The notes beneath the pieces were generated by a model. That model saw only the letters and a program-made list of their open reading frames with translations, had not been told where the DNA came from and ran no database searches. From assembly GCF_900105245.1 (NCBI RefSeq), contig NZ_FNSZ01000001.1:744001-808000 (forward strand): 64,000 nucleotides of DNA. Reading direction: 5' to 3'. The DNA comes from Streptomyces sp. 1222.5 (GTDB lineage: Bacteria; Actinomycetota; Actinomycetes; Streptomycetales; Streptomycetaceae). Positions 8,613 to 17,160 of the stretch are shown one piece after another; the first letter of the stretch is position 1, and each line of letters begins with the position of its first letter. The position numbers and the translations under genes were made by a program.

Positions 8613-9041
8613 GTGGACGGATCGTCGCTCCGGGCAGTGGGCTGGGCACGCTCGCTGCCGCTGGACAGTGAGGTGAAGGTGGCACGGGACTGGGCGCGTG
8701 CGCACTTGAAATCCCTCGGCTGGACCAGTGATTACCCCGAGACGGTGGACGCGGTGCTGCTCGCCGTCTCGGAACTGGTCACCAACGCCCATGCCCACGC
8801 GCACAGCAGCGCGCAACTGGTCCTCACGTGGGACAACAACTGCCTGCACATCGCCGTGCACGACGCGTCCAGCAAGCTGCCGACGCCCCGTCCGCCCAGT
8901 ACGGACGGGCTCGGGGGCCGGGGCATGCTCCTGGTGGACGCCGTCGCGGACGAGTGGGAGGCCCGCCCCTGCTCGCGGGGCAAGACCGTCATCGCCTGTT
9001 TCCGGCCGCGCGCCGAACCGAGCGGGCCTGAAAAACGATGA
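8613..9041 (+). CDS. Anti-sigma-type ATP-binding kinase (GHKL, RsbW-like)
   Basis: 142 residues starting at GTG 8613 behind an AGGAGAGG ribosome site. A single HATPase_c-2 domain: N-box with the metal-binding Asn in AVSELVTNAHAHAH, G1-like HDASSKLP and G2 GLGGRGMLLVDAV. Streptomyces encodes dozens of these; characterised members bind sigma factors of the SigB/SigF class or phosphorylate anti-anti-sigma proteins. No anti-sigma antagonist or sigma gene is adjacent, so it is an orphan. A natural partner could be any of the three PP2C phosphatases in this window (inference only). Confidence 0.88.
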   Translation: MDGSSLRAVGWARSLPLDSEVKVARDWARAHLKSLGWTSDYPETVDAVLLAVSELVTNAHAHAHSSAQLVLTWDNNCLHIAVHDASSKLPTPRPPSTDGLGGRGMLLVDAVADEWEARPCSRGKTVIACFRPRAEPSGPEKR

Positions 9042-9242
9042 CTTGACGATCTCCCTTTCACCGGTTTTCGTCGCCGGCCTCCGTCCGGGAGCGCTCCGAC
9101 CGGGCCAATTGCCCTTGTCACGTGCCGTCGGAGAGAAGTCGCGCCAGACGAAAGGGTGATAAGCCATAACCAGGACACATGTAGCGGCGTTTCATCGGGT
9201 GCGGGTGATTGCCCGCGACCATGTATGGAAGGCAAGGGACCT

Positions 9243-9953
9243 ATGAGACGGGCTACCCGAAACAGTGTCATCGCCGTCGCAGCCGCTTCGGGCGCGATGG
9301 CCTTGGTGGGCTCGGCGCACGCCGACTCCGCAGCGGACGGTGCCGCGGTCGGTTCGCCCGGACTGATCTCCGGCAACAGCATCCAGTTGCCGGTGCACAT
9401 CCCGGTGAACGCGTGCGGGAACACGGTGAACGTGGTGGGGCTGTTGAACCCCGCGATGGGCAACCGCTGTGCCAACGAGGGCGGTGGGGCGGCCGGGACC
9501 GGCGCCTCCTCCACTTCGAGCAGCCAGGCCGCCGAGGCCGCGAGCGTCACGCGCGATTCGCCGGGTGTCGTCTCCGGCAACGGTATCCAGCTGCCGGTCG
9601 ATCTCCCGGTGAACGTCACGGGCAACTCCATCGACGTGGTGGGAATCGCGAACCCCGTCTTCGGCAACCAGTCGACGAACACCTCGCACCACCCGGAGAC
9701 CGAGACGCCGGCCGAGCCCTCGCCCGAGCCGCCGACCCGCGTCACGCCGCCGGTCCACAGCGAGCCTCCGACCGCGCCGCGACCGCACGTCCCGCCGAAG
9801 CCGGCCCCGGTGCCGGACAAGGCGGTGCCCGTGCTCCCGCACACCGGTACGGACGGCATGCTGGCGGCGGCCGGGGTGAGCGCGGCGTCGCTGCTCGGCG
9901 GCACGCTGCTGTACCGGCGCTTCCGCACGCCGGCCGCCCAGCTGAAGGGCTGA
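9243..9953 (+). CDS. Long chaplin with sortase signal
   Basis: 236 residues. Signal peptide 1-28 (ending AHA); first chaplin domain about residues 37-77 with the two conserved cysteines (NACGNTV and GNRCAN); a Ser/Ala linker; second chaplin domain about 105-145 where the same positions read NVTGNS and GNQSTN, so both cysteines are missing; a Pro/Glu/Thr-rich wall-spanning stalk; LPHTG at about 198-202, hydrophobic segment and RRFR tail. Long chaplins (ChpA-C type) are sortase-anchored amyloid proteins that coat aerial hyphae and lower water surface tension. Start: ATG 9243 with AAGGGA upstream; ATG 9225 is an in-frame alternative. Confidence 0.93.
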   Translation: MRRATRNSVIAVAAASGAMALVGSAHADSAADGAAVGSPGLISGNSIQLPVHIPVNACGNTVNVVGLLNPAMGNRCANEGGGAAGTGASSTSSSQAAEAASVTRDSPGVVSGNGIQLPVDLPVNVTGNSIDVVGIANPVFGNQSTNTSHHPETETPAEPSPEPPTRVTPPVHSEPPTAPRPHVPPKPAPVPDKAVPVLPHTGTDGMLAAAGVSAASLLGGTLLYRRFRTPAAQLKG

Positions 9954-10002
9954 CCGGCCCGCGCTCGGCTGCCTCTGATACGGACCGGGTCACCTGATCG
10001 AG

Positions 10003-10040
10003 GGGGCCGCGGGCCCGCACACCGCGGGCCCCGCGGCCCC
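10003..10040. terminator. Bidirectional hairpin terminator
   Basis: Arms GGGGCCGCGGGCCCGC (10003-10018) and its complement at 10024-10040 with one bulged C and a 5-nt loop lie between the convergent chaplin and SDR genes. Confidence 0.75.
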
Positions 10041-10061
10041 TCCCGGGACACGGAAGGACGG

Positions 10062-10856
10062 TCAGGGCAGGATCGAGTCGATGTACCCGCCGTCGACGCG
10101 CAGCGCGCCGCCGGTCGTGGCCGAGGCCTGCTCGGAGCCGAGGTAGACGACCATGTGCGCGATCTCCTCGGGCTCGATCAGCCGCTGGAGCAGGGACTGC
10201 GGGCGGTACTCACGCATGAACGCCCGCTGGGCCTCGTCCCAGGGCAGGTCCCGGTCGACGAGTTCGTAGACGAAGTCCTCCACACCGCCGGTGTGGGTGG
10301 GGCCCGCGATGACGGAGTTCACCGTCACGCCCGTGCCCGCCGCCTTCTTGGCGAATCCGCGGCTCACCGCCAGCAGGGCCGTCTTCGACATGCCGTAGTG
10401 GATCATCTCCGCGGGGATGACGACGGCCGAGTCGCTGGCGACGTACTGGATCCGGCCCCAGCCGCGCTCGGTCATGCCCGGCAGGTACAGCCGGGTCAGC
10501 CGTACGGCGGCGAGGACGTTCACCTCGAAGTAGCGCCGCCACTCCTCGTCGGTGATCTCCAGCGGGTCGGCGGTACCGAAGACACCCAGGTTGTTGACGA
10601 GGATGTCGATCTCGGGCAGCAATTCCGTCACCTTGTTCGCGCCGTCGTCGGTGGAGACGTCGGCCGCCACCGGCACGAGGTCGGCGCCGGGCACCTCACC
10701 GGTCAGCGACTCGACGCTGTCGGCCACCCGCCGCTCGTCGCGCCCGTTGATCCCCACGCGGGCCCCGGCCCGGGCGAGGGCCGTGGCGATGGCCGCTCCG
10801 ATGCCCTGCGTGGAGCCGGTGACCAGGGCTGTGCGTCCTGTCAGGTCGATCTGCAT
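10062..10856 (-). CDS. SDR-family NAD(P)-dependent oxidoreductase
   Basis: 264 residues, classical SDR: cofactor loop TGSTQGIG (near 13-20), NNLG (about 93), catalytic Ser followed by YGMSK (Tyr/Lys pair), and a C-terminal GGALRVDGG. An extra segment GGVEDFVYELVDRDLPWDEA, characteristic of one actinobacterial SDR subgroup, replaces the usual short substrate loop. The start at ATG 10856 has an AAGGGA ribosome site; the much longer open frame upstream is non-coding. Substrate unknown. Contrast with the SDR-like protein at 540-1298, where the catalytic pair is lost. Confidence 0.88.
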   Translation of the reverse strand: MQIDLTGRTALVTGSTQGIGAAIATALARAGARVGINGRDERRVADSVESLTGEVPGADLVPVAADVSTDDGANKVTELLPEIDILVNNLGVFGTADPLEITDEEWRRYFEVNVLAAVRLTRLYLPGMTERGWGRIQYVASDSAVVIPAEMIHYGMSKTALLAVSRGFAKKAAGTGVTVNSVIAGPTHTGGVEDFVYELVDRDLPWDEAQRAFMREYRPQSLLQRLIEPEEIAHMVVYLGSEQASATTGGALRVDGGYIDSILP

Positions 10857-11274
10857 GGGGGGACGGGTTCCCTTCGTACGCTCGTGAATGCGACGGCCCG
10901 TCAAGTGTGGCGGGGCGGCACGCGGAAGGGACGCGGGGCGCGAGCGCGATGGCCCTTTCGGCCCAGGCGCCGGAACGGCGGCCGGGCGCGAGAGGTGACT
11001 GCTGTCCGTAGGGAGCGGACCGTGTACGGCGTTCACCCGTTCGGCGTCAGCTTCCGGGGTGTGGCCCGCAGATCCCCGAGGGCCTGTGGGGCCCGGACGC
11101 CAGTGGGTCTGACCTGGTCTTTTCGGACCGTGTTCGGGCATCGCGGGGCACTGTCCGGGGTGCGTAATCGCATACGTGTCCATACCGTCGGAGTCGGGAT
11201 CAGCAGCGCCCGACGGCCGCTCGATGTGGGTGGGCGACGCGGAGGTTTCAGGCTAGTCAGGGAGACGGACAGGC
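10857..11274. promoter_or_regulatory. Divergent intergenic region, SDR / DUF3566
   Basis: 418 bp without a supportable gene. It holds both divergent promoters. A short inverted repeat TGCG-TAAT-CGCA lies at about 11160-11172, roughly 100 bp before the DUF3566 start; nothing else stands out. Confidence 0.35.
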
Positions 11275-12015
11275 ATGAGCCGAGCCAAGCGCAGGCCCCA
11301 CGGTGCGGCCCGCCACGGGGAGACGTCGACGCCGGACGAGCAGGGTGCGGGCTTCCGCCCGCACCGGGAGAGGGATGCCGCCGGGTTCCGGCGAATAGTG
11401 CCGCCCGACGACGTCGGGCCGCTGACCACGCACCGGAGCCCGGCCGGCGAGCACCCGGGATCCGTGCCGCCGCCCGGCCCGGCACGCCGATCCGGCCCCC
11501 GGACGATGCGGGTGCGCATCTCCGAGGGGGATCCCTGGTCGGTGATGGTGACCAGCTTCCTGCTCCTGGCCGGTCTCGGCGTCGTCGCGATCGTCACCAC
11601 GGTCGTGCTGTGGGTCATGCTGGAGGTGCTGGCCCCGAACGCCCTGCCGGACCTGACGACCGTGCTGGCCATCGCCGTCGGGGTGGTGACCCTCGAAGTC
11701 GTCCTGGGCGCGTGCCTGGCGACGCTGAGCACCTTCGTCTACAACCTGTCGGCGCAGTACCACGGGGGGCTCGAAGTGGCCGTCACCGACGACCTGTCCG
11801 ACCCCACCCCGGCCGCCGCCCAGGCGCTGCTGCTCATGGCCCGGAGCCGGGCACGCGCCCGCACGTATCTGCGCCGGCACAGGCCGTCCTGGGCCGGCCA
11901 GGCCGTACGGCGACTGCCCGCCGGCGGCCCCCACACCGGTGGGCCCTCGCCCGACCGGCCGGCGCGGACGGCCGACGGTCCGGACGGGGCGCGGAAGGGA
12001 TCCGACACCGCCTGA
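11275..12015 (+). CDS. DUF3566-family two-TM protein
   Basis: 246 residues. A disordered basic N-terminus (1-80) leads into the DUF3566 core: the entry motif GDPWSVMVTSFLLLAGLG, a first TM helix, then a second TM helix ending in LATLSTFVYNLSAQYHGGLEV, which is the family hallmark. The tail is again basic and Pro-rich. The canonical family member lies next to gyrA in actinobacteria; this copy is elsewhere and has a much longer C-terminus, so it is a paralogue. Function of the family is not established. Ribosome site GGAGAC precedes ATG 11275. Confidence 0.82.
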   Translation: MSRAKRRPHGAARHGETSTPDEQGAGFRPHRERDAAGFRRIVPPDDVGPLTTHRSPAGEHPGSVPPPGPARRSGPRTMRVRISEGDPWSVMVTSFLLLAGLGVVAIVTTVVLWVMLEVLAPNALPDLTTVLAIAVGVVTLEVVLGACLATLSTFVYNLSAQYHGGLEVAVTDDLSDPTPAAAQALLLMARSRARARTYLRRHRPSWAGQAVRRLPAGGPHTGGPSPDRPARTADGPDGARKGSDTA

Positions 12016-12033
12016 CCGCCGCCGCCCCACGAC

Positions 12034-12052
12034 GAGGGGCTCCGGACCCCTC
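12034..12052. terminator. Hairpin between convergent DUF3566 and DUF4232 genes
   Basis: GAGGGG (12034-12039) and CCCCTC (12047-12052) flank a small TCCGGA core; the right arm overlaps the end of the DUF4232 gene. It can serve both convergent transcripts. Confidence 0.5.
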
Positions 12053-12644
12053 AGCCGTCGACGGGTATCCGGTACGCCAGAGCCGTGACGTTCAGATCGC
12101 CGTTGTCCACCCACTGCGGGAACTTCAGCGTCTTGTGCCTGGTCGCGGCCGGCGGGGTGACCTGGAGGTAGGAGGCGTGCACCGCGTCGGACGTCCCGGT
12201 GTTGGCGTGCGTCCAGGCGACGACGGCCTCGGCGCTCTGGCCCCGGTGGAGGGTCAGCGTCGACTTGGCGGGGCTCTTGGCGTACCAGGTGTCGCCCCAG
12301 TGGGTGGTCGAGGGAAGCGTCCGGTGCGTGCCGTTCTCCAGGCCGAGACCCGGGTAGCCGCGCAGCAGGCAGGTGCGGGCGCCGACGTTCTTGAGCTTCA
12401 GGACCACGCCCTGATGGTTCATGCCGCCGGCCAGCTGCTGTCCGAACGAGGCGCTCAGACCGGCTACGGAACAGGTGGGCGTCGAGGCCGCCGCGCCCGT
12501 CCCGGTCGCCCCCGCGACACCGGCGGCGGTGATGCCCAGTCCGGCGGCGGCGGTCACCGCGAGCGCCGCGCGCACGAGGCTCCGGCGGCGCTCGGAGCGG
12601 TCGGCCGCGGCGGGCCGGGGTGTGAGGCTCTGGTGCTGGGTCAT
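12051..12644 (-). CDS. Secreted DUF4232-domain protein
   Basis: 197 residues. Long Sec/Tat-like leader: basic SERRRSLVRAALAVTAAAGLG followed by an Ala/Gly-rich stretch, then the DUF4232 beta-sandwich beginning TCSVAGLSASFG with the paired cysteine in ARTCLLRGYPGLGL. The mature part has HWGDTWYAKSPAKSTLTLHRGQSAEAVVAW, typical of the family. DUF4232 proteins are exported or lipid-anchored in actinobacteria and of unknown function; there is no lipobox here. Start ATG 12644 has AAGGGAGA upstream. Confidence 0.85.
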   Translation of the reverse strand: MTQHQSLTPRPAAADRSERRRSLVRAALAVTAAAGLGITAAGVAGATGTGAAASTPTCSVAGLSASFGQQLAGGMNHQGVVLKLKNVGARTCLLRGYPGLGLENGTHRTLPSTTHWGDTWYAKSPAKSTLTLHRGQSAEAVVAWTHANTGTSDAVHASYLQVTPPAATRHKTLKFPQWVDNGDLNVTALAYRIPVDG

Positions 12645-12826
12645 GGCGAGCGTTCTCCCTTCGCTTGCGTTCTCGGGTTCTCCTTCACCCTGGTGTGATG
12701 CCGGAAGCGAGAGAAAAGTTCGGGAGGAAGGGCGGGAATGGCGCGAAAAGGCCGGAGCACCACCGGCGCGGTGTGCGCGGTGGTGCTCCCGTCCCCGTGG
12801 TGCCGCCCGGTGGGGCCGCGGGTGAC

Positions 12827-13825
12827 TCAGGCGCCGGCGAGAAGACCCAGCGTGTCGATCACGCGGTGGGAGAAGCCCCACTCGTTGTCGTACCAGGCGA
12901 CCACCTTGATGTGCCGGCCGTCCACGCGGGTGAGGGCCGAGTCGAAGATGGAGGAGGCGGGGTTGCCCGTGATGTCGGCGGACACGAGCGGGTCCTCCGA
13001 GTACTCCAGGACGCCCGCGAGCCTGCCCTCCGCGGCGCGGCGGTAGGCCGCCAGCACCTCGTCGCGGGACACGTCGCGGCTGACGGTCGTGTTCAGCTCG
13101 ACGATCGAGCCGACCGGGACCGGCACACGGATGGAGTCGCCGGACAGCTTGCCGTCGAGGTTCGGCAGGACCAGGCCGATCGCCTTGGCGGCGCCCGTGG
13201 TGGTCGGCACGATGTTGACGGCGGCGGCACGGGCGCGGCGGGCGTCGCGGTGGGGGCCGTCCTGGAGGTTCTGCTCCTGGGTGTAGGCGTGCACCGTGGT
13301 CATGAAACCGTGCTCGATCCCGGCGAGGTCGTCGAGCACGGAGGCCAGCGGGGCCAGCGCGTTGGTGGTGCAGGAGGCGTTCGAGACGATCGTGTGCAGG
13401 GCCGGGTCGTAGGCGTCGGTGTTCACACCGAAGGCGAGCGTCACGTCGGCGCCGTCCGAGGGCGCGCTGACGAGTACCTTCCGCGCACCCGCGTCGAGGT
13501 GGGCCCGGGCGGCCTTGGCGGAGGTGAAGCGGCCGGTCGCCTCCAGCACGATGTCGACGCCGAGCTCGGCCCACGGCAGCTGCGCCGGATCGCGTTCGGC
13601 GAGCACGCGGATGCGGCGGCCGTCCACGACCAGGGTGTCGCCGTCGACGGTCACCGGGCGGCCGAGCCGGCCGGCCGTGGTGTCGTAGGCGAGCAGCCGG
13701 GCGAGGGTGGCGGGCTCCGTGAGGTCGTTCACGGCGACGATCTCCAGGTCGCTGGAGCGTTCCAGCAGCGCGCGCAGCACGTTGCGTCCGATGCGGCCGA
13801 ATCCGTTGACGGCGATGCGAGTCAT
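12827..13825 (-). CDS. gap: Type I glyceraldehyde-3-phosphate dehydrogenase
   Basis: 332 residues, full length. N-terminal NAD fold VNGFGRIGRN (residues 7-16), catalytic Cys152 in SNASCTTN, the base histidine in MTTVHAYTQEQ, and the C-terminal WYDNEWGFSHRV. It oxidises glyceraldehyde-3-phosphate with NAD and phosphate in glycolysis. The adenosine-binding loop after VNDLT looks NAD-type. Streptomyces have more than one gap gene; sitting apart from pgk/tpi and downstream of a GlxA-type regulator on the same strand (130 bp away), this is probably the secondary isozyme (inference). Confidence 0.95.
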   Translation of the reverse strand: MTRIAVNGFGRIGRNVLRALLERSSDLEIVAVNDLTEPATLARLLAYDTTAGRLGRPVTVDGDTLVVDGRRIRVLAERDPAQLPWAELGVDIVLEATGRFTSAKAARAHLDAGARKVLVSAPSDGADVTLAFGVNTDAYDPALHTIVSNASCTTNALAPLASVLDDLAGIEHGFMTTVHAYTQEQNLQDGPHRDARRARAAAVNIVPTTTGAAKAIGLVLPNLDGKLSGDSIRVPVPVGSIVELNTTVSRDVSRDEVLAAYRRAAEGRLAGVLEYSEDPLVSADITGNPASSIFDSALTRVDGRHIKVVAWYDNEWGFSHRVIDTLGLLAGA

Positions 13826-13955
13826 GTGTGGTGTCCCTTCGTCCGGGGACCAGCCTCGCGTCCGGACGAGGTCCGTGGCCGTGGCGTGAGCGCCACGGTT
13901 CGCAAGGATCGCGCCAGGGCGCGCCGAGAGCGGTGAGGCCGGCGGCGGAGGCCGG

Positions 13956-14912
13956 CTACTCGCCCCGGGTGAAGGTGCGCCGGTACTCGCTCGGAGTGGT
14001 GCCGAGGATGCGCTGGAAATGGGCGCGCAGGTTCGCACCGGTGCCGAGGCCGACGTCGTTGGCGATCTGCTCGACGCTGCGTTCGGAGCGTTCCAGCAGC
14101 TCACGGGCCATGTCGATACGGGCGCGCATGACCCATTGCATCGGTGTGTAGCCGGTGTCCTCGGCGAAGCGCCGCGAGAAGGTGCGGGGCGAGACCGCCG
14201 CGTGCTGCGCGAGCACCTCCAGGTTGAGGGACTCGTCGAGCCGGTGCAGCGCCCACTCGCGGGTGGCTGCGAAGCGCTCGCCGAGCGGTTCGGGCACGCT
14301 GCGCGGCACGTACTGGGCCTGGCCGCCGCTGCGGTAGGGCGCCGCGACCAGCCGGCGGGCCGCGTGGTTCGACGCGGCCACGCCGAGATCGCCGCGCAGG
14401 ATGTGCAGGCACAGGTCGATGCCCGAGGCCGCGCCGGCCGATGTCAGGACGCTGCCCTCGTCGACGAAGAGCACGTTCTCGTCGACCTTGACCAGGGGGT
14501 GCTTCGCGGCGAAGGCGCGCGTGTAGTGCCAGTGCGTCGTGGCGCGCCTGCCGTCCAGCAGACCGGTCGCGGCGAGCGCGAAGGCGCCCGTCGAGATGGC
14601 GGCGAGCCGCGTCCCCCGGTCGTGGGCGTCGATCAGCGCGTCCACGACGGCGCCCGGCGGGTCGTCACGGTCCGGGAACCGGTAGCCGGGGATGAAGACG
14701 ATGTCGGCCCAGGCGAGGGCTTCGAGGCCGTGGGCGACGTGGTACGACAGTCCGTCGCCGCCGGCCACCGGCCCGGGCGCCGCACCGCACACCCGGACCT
14801 CGTAGGGCATGCTCGCGCGGGTCGTGAACACCTGTGCCGGGATGCCCACGTCGAGCGGCTTGGCGCCTTCGAGGACGACGACGGCTACGCGGTGAAGACG
14901 CAAGGACGGCAC
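13956..14912 (-). CDS. GlxA/FtrA-family AraC-type regulator
   Basis: 318 residues: a DJ-1/PfpI-like N-terminal domain (VAVVVLEGAKPLDVGIPAQV; core ASGIDLCLHILR) and a C-terminal AraC helix-turn-helix pair (SPRTFSRRFAEDTGYTPMQW, then GLGTGANLRAHFQRILG). The nucleophile-elbow region reads AAGAASGID, without a catalytic Cys, as usual for regulatory members. In Streptomyces one GlxA-like protein, AdpA, is the A-factor-dependent developmental activator, but this is shorter and only a family relative. Start is GTG 14912 with a weak ribosome site. It could control the gap gene downstream (inference from position). Confidence 0.87.
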   Translation of the reverse strand: MPSLRLHRVAVVVLEGAKPLDVGIPAQVFTTRASMPYEVRVCGAAPGPVAGGDGLSYHVAHGLEALAWADIVFIPGYRFPDRDDPPGAVVDALIDAHDRGTRLAAISTGAFALAATGLLDGRRATTHWHYTRAFAAKHPLVKVDENVLFVDEGSVLTSAGAASGIDLCLHILRGDLGVAASNHAARRLVAAPYRSGGQAQYVPRSVPEPLGERFAATREWALHRLDESLNLEVLAQHAAVSPRTFSRRFAEDTGYTPMQWVMRARIDMARELLERSERSVEQIANDVGLGTGANLRAHFQRILGTTPSEYRRTFTRGE

Positions 14913-15233
14913 GGGACCAGCGTAGATGCAGGGCGCTCCGCCCCGGCCCGCTGCCCGCGCCTTTGGGCCAGCGGGTCCCGCGCCGCTGTGACATGCAGGC
15001 CGGGCGAAGGGCGGTTAGCGTGAAGGGGAAGGGCCGCGTTCCCGGGGGGTACGCCCGCCCCCGCGGGCGAGAGCCCTGTCTTCGGGGCCGACAGCCCACG
15101 TGGCGCATGTCGTGCTTCTCGTCCCCGCGCGGTTCCGTCCGTGGCCGCGTCGTACCTTCCCCACCGCGGCCACGGCACCTTCCCCCTCGTCCCGGAAACC
15201 CCCACAAGAGGTGGAAAGAAGGAAGGCAGGCCC
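14913..15233. promoter_or_regulatory. Divergent region with 5'-leader hairpin
   Basis: 321 bp between the GlxA-type regulator and the Gly-rich secreted peptide, no gene supportable. GGCCCGCTG and CAGCGGGTC (about 14955-14989) form an imperfect inverted repeat near the regulator start. GTGGCCGCG (15141-15149) and CGCGGCCAC (15165-15173) form a perfect 9-bp stem about 60 bp before the peptide ATG, inside its probable leader. Confidence 0.4.
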
Positions 15234-15500
15234 ATGAAAGGACAGCGAGCGAGGCGCCTGTGCGCGTTGACCGCGATCGGCGTTCTCATGGCCGGTGGCG
15301 CTGCCGTCGGAGCAGCGGGCTCGGCCTCCGCGGCCACTCCGGACCACGCACCGGCCTATGGTGGCTGCTCCGATGGCGGCGGCTGGTGGAACGGCTACTG
15401 CAACGGCTACGGAAACCGGGGCGACTTCTACCGCAACGGCTTCATCGGCGGCAACGGTTTCGTCGGTGGCGGCGGTGTCGTGGTGATCGTGCTGGGCTAG
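15234..15500 (+). CDS. Gly/Asn/Tyr-rich secreted peptide
   Basis: 88 residues. Signal peptide MKGQRARRLCALTAIGVLMA to about residue 33 (ASA-ATP), then a short mature peptide with two cysteines (GGCSDGG, NGYCNGYGN) and glycine/asparagine-rich blocks ending in GGGGVVVIVLG, a hydrophobic tail. A clear AGGAAGG ribosome site precedes ATG 15234. Small surface peptides of this type are common in Streptomyces; composition resembles amyloid- or wall-associated proteins but no chaplin or rodlin motif is present. Function unknown. Confidence 0.75.
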   Translation: MKGQRARRLCALTAIGVLMAGGAAVGAAGSASAATPDHAPAYGGCSDGGGWWNGYCNGYGNRGDFYRNGFIGGNGFVGGGGVVVIVLG

Positions 15501-15578
15501 GCGGTGGAGAGGAACAGCAGGCACAACGACCGCACAGGACGGTCGGGGCATCATGCCGCGGCCCGATGACACGAGTTC

Positions 15579-15617
15579 GCACGGTTCACGCCGGGCACGG
15601 CCCGGCGTGAACCGTGC
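15579..15617 (+). terminator. Very strong 18-bp hairpin terminator
   Basis: A perfect 18-bp stem, left arm GCACGGTTCACGCCGGGC (15579-15596), 3-nt loop, right arm 15600-15617, about 80 bp after the secreted-peptide gene. The remaining 15501-15833 interval (333 bp) shows no other feature. Confidence 0.85.
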
Positions 15618-15833
15618 GGTCGTCGGAACATGCCGCCTGGTGGAGCAATCACGGTGTGCCGCGGCCCGGCGCAGCAGGCTGGTGGTTCTTGTCGGGGCCG
15701 GGTGACGGGAGACCGGGGTGCGAAGGCCGCGTAAGCCGAACCGACGGGCGGGCCGTGCGCCCGCGCGCCGTACCACCCGCACCGCTCCGCCCGTTCGCGC
15801 GCAGGCCGCGGCGTCCGCGCACGGGAGCGACGG

Positions 15834-17036
15834 GTGAGGCTCGGACAGGGCCGGCGGGACCCGCAGGCCGTCCCGGCCGCCCGGACCGGGCTGCCCGCGC
15901 CGCCGGCGTGGATGCGCTGGCTCCCGGTGCTGTACGTCGCGGGCCTGCTGGTGCTGGAACCCTTGACGCCGGTGGACTGGCCGGTGAGTTTCGTGCTGGT
16001 CGCGCTGCCGCTGGTGGCGGCCTTCGCCCACGGGCCGGCGGTGGTGGCCGCCACGACGGTGTTCGCCATCGTCTTCGAAGGCGTCCTGGCGGGCACCCCG
16101 TGCTGCGCGGGCCGGGCCGTCGGCTATCTGTGGGACCGCCACTACGTGGCCTCCTACGTGTGCACCGCCCTGGTGGGAGCGCTCGGCACGGTACTGGCCG
16201 CCCACCGCACCCACCGTGAGCGCACGCTCGCGGACGTACGCTTCGTGGCCGACATCGCCCAGCGCGTCCTGCTCAGACCCGTGCCGCACCGGATCGGCGC
16301 CCTGCGGCTGGACAGCCTCTACGTGTCCGCCGACGCGGAGGCGCGCATCGGCGGCGACCTGTACGAGGCCGTCCCCACGGCGCACGGCGTCCGGCTGCTC
16401 ATCGGGGACGTACGCGGCAAGGGCCTGCTCGCGGTGGAGACCGCCGCCGCGCTGCTCGGCGCCTTCCGCGAGGCGGCGCACGACGAACCCGATCTCCCCG
16501 CGCTGGCGGACCGCGTGGAGACGAGCATGAGCCGCCGGGCCACGCAGCTCGGCGGCAGTGAACTGGCGGAGCGGTTCGTCACCGCGGTCTTCGCCGAGAT
16601 CCCGCCGCGCGGGAACGTCGTGCGGGTCGTCAACTGCGGCCACCCTCCCCCGCTCCTCATCCGCCCCGGCGAGGTGCGCGAGCTGGACCGCGGGCGGTCG
16701 GCTCCGCCGCTGAACCTCGGCATGCTCGTCGGGGACACCTACACCGTCGACGAGTACGACTTCGGCCCCGGAGACCAGCTCCTGCTGTACACGGACGGCA
16801 TCACGGAGACCCGCGACCCGGCCGGCACGTTCTATCCGCTGCTCCAGCGGCTGCGGTCCTGGGGCCCGTTGCCGCCCCGGGAACTGCTGGCGAACCTCCA
16901 CGGCGATCTGCGGGCCTACAGCCACAACCGGCTCACGGACGACACGGCGGCGCTCTCCGTGTACCTGCTCGCCGACGAGCCGTCCCGGGCGGCCCCGCCG
17001 TCGGCCGACACCGGCCGGAGCGGCGAACCGGGCTGA
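15834..17036 (+). CDS. Membrane-anchored PP2C/SpoIIE phosphatase
   Basis: 400 residues from GTG 15834. The N-terminus has about four hydrophobic helices (WLPVLYVAGLLVLE, SFVLVALPLVAAFAHGP, VVAATTVFAIVFEG, VCTALVGALGTVLA; residues 27-125), followed by a linker and a PP2C domain (150-375) with IGGDLYEAV, IGDVRGKGL, NCGHPPPLL, YTDGITETRD and LTDDTAAL. All metal-binding aspartates are present. Unlike the two large phosphatases in this window, it lacks GAF/PAS and the kinase domain. Likely dephosphorylates an anti-anti-sigma factor in response to an envelope signal (family inference). No partner gene is adjacent. Confidence 0.9.
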   Translation: MRLGQGRRDPQAVPAARTGLPAPPAWMRWLPVLYVAGLLVLEPLTPVDWPVSFVLVALPLVAAFAHGPAVVAATTVFAIVFEGVLAGTPCCAGRAVGYLWDRHYVASYVCTALVGALGTVLAAHRTHRERTLADVRFVADIAQRVLLRPVPHRIGALRLDSLYVSADAEARIGGDLYEAVPTAHGVRLLIGDVRGKGLLAVETAAALLGAFREAAHDEPDLPALADRVETSMSRRATQLGGSELAERFVTAVFAEIPPRGNVVRVVNCGHPPPLLIRPGEVRELDRGRSAPPLNLGMLVGDTYTVDEYDFGPGDQLLLYTDGITETRDPAGTFYPLLQRLRSWGPLPPRELLANLHGDLRAYSHNRLTDDTAALSVYLLADEPSRAAPPSADTGRSGEPG

Positions 17037-17160
17037 GACCAGGGGCCCGGCCCGTCGAACAGGTGCGTGGTAGCGTCCCGGCGGAGGCGCCGACGTGCCT
17101 GCCCCGGACGAGATGTGCGCCGTACCCGGTCCGCCAAGACGACGCACGCGCGGAGGCATC

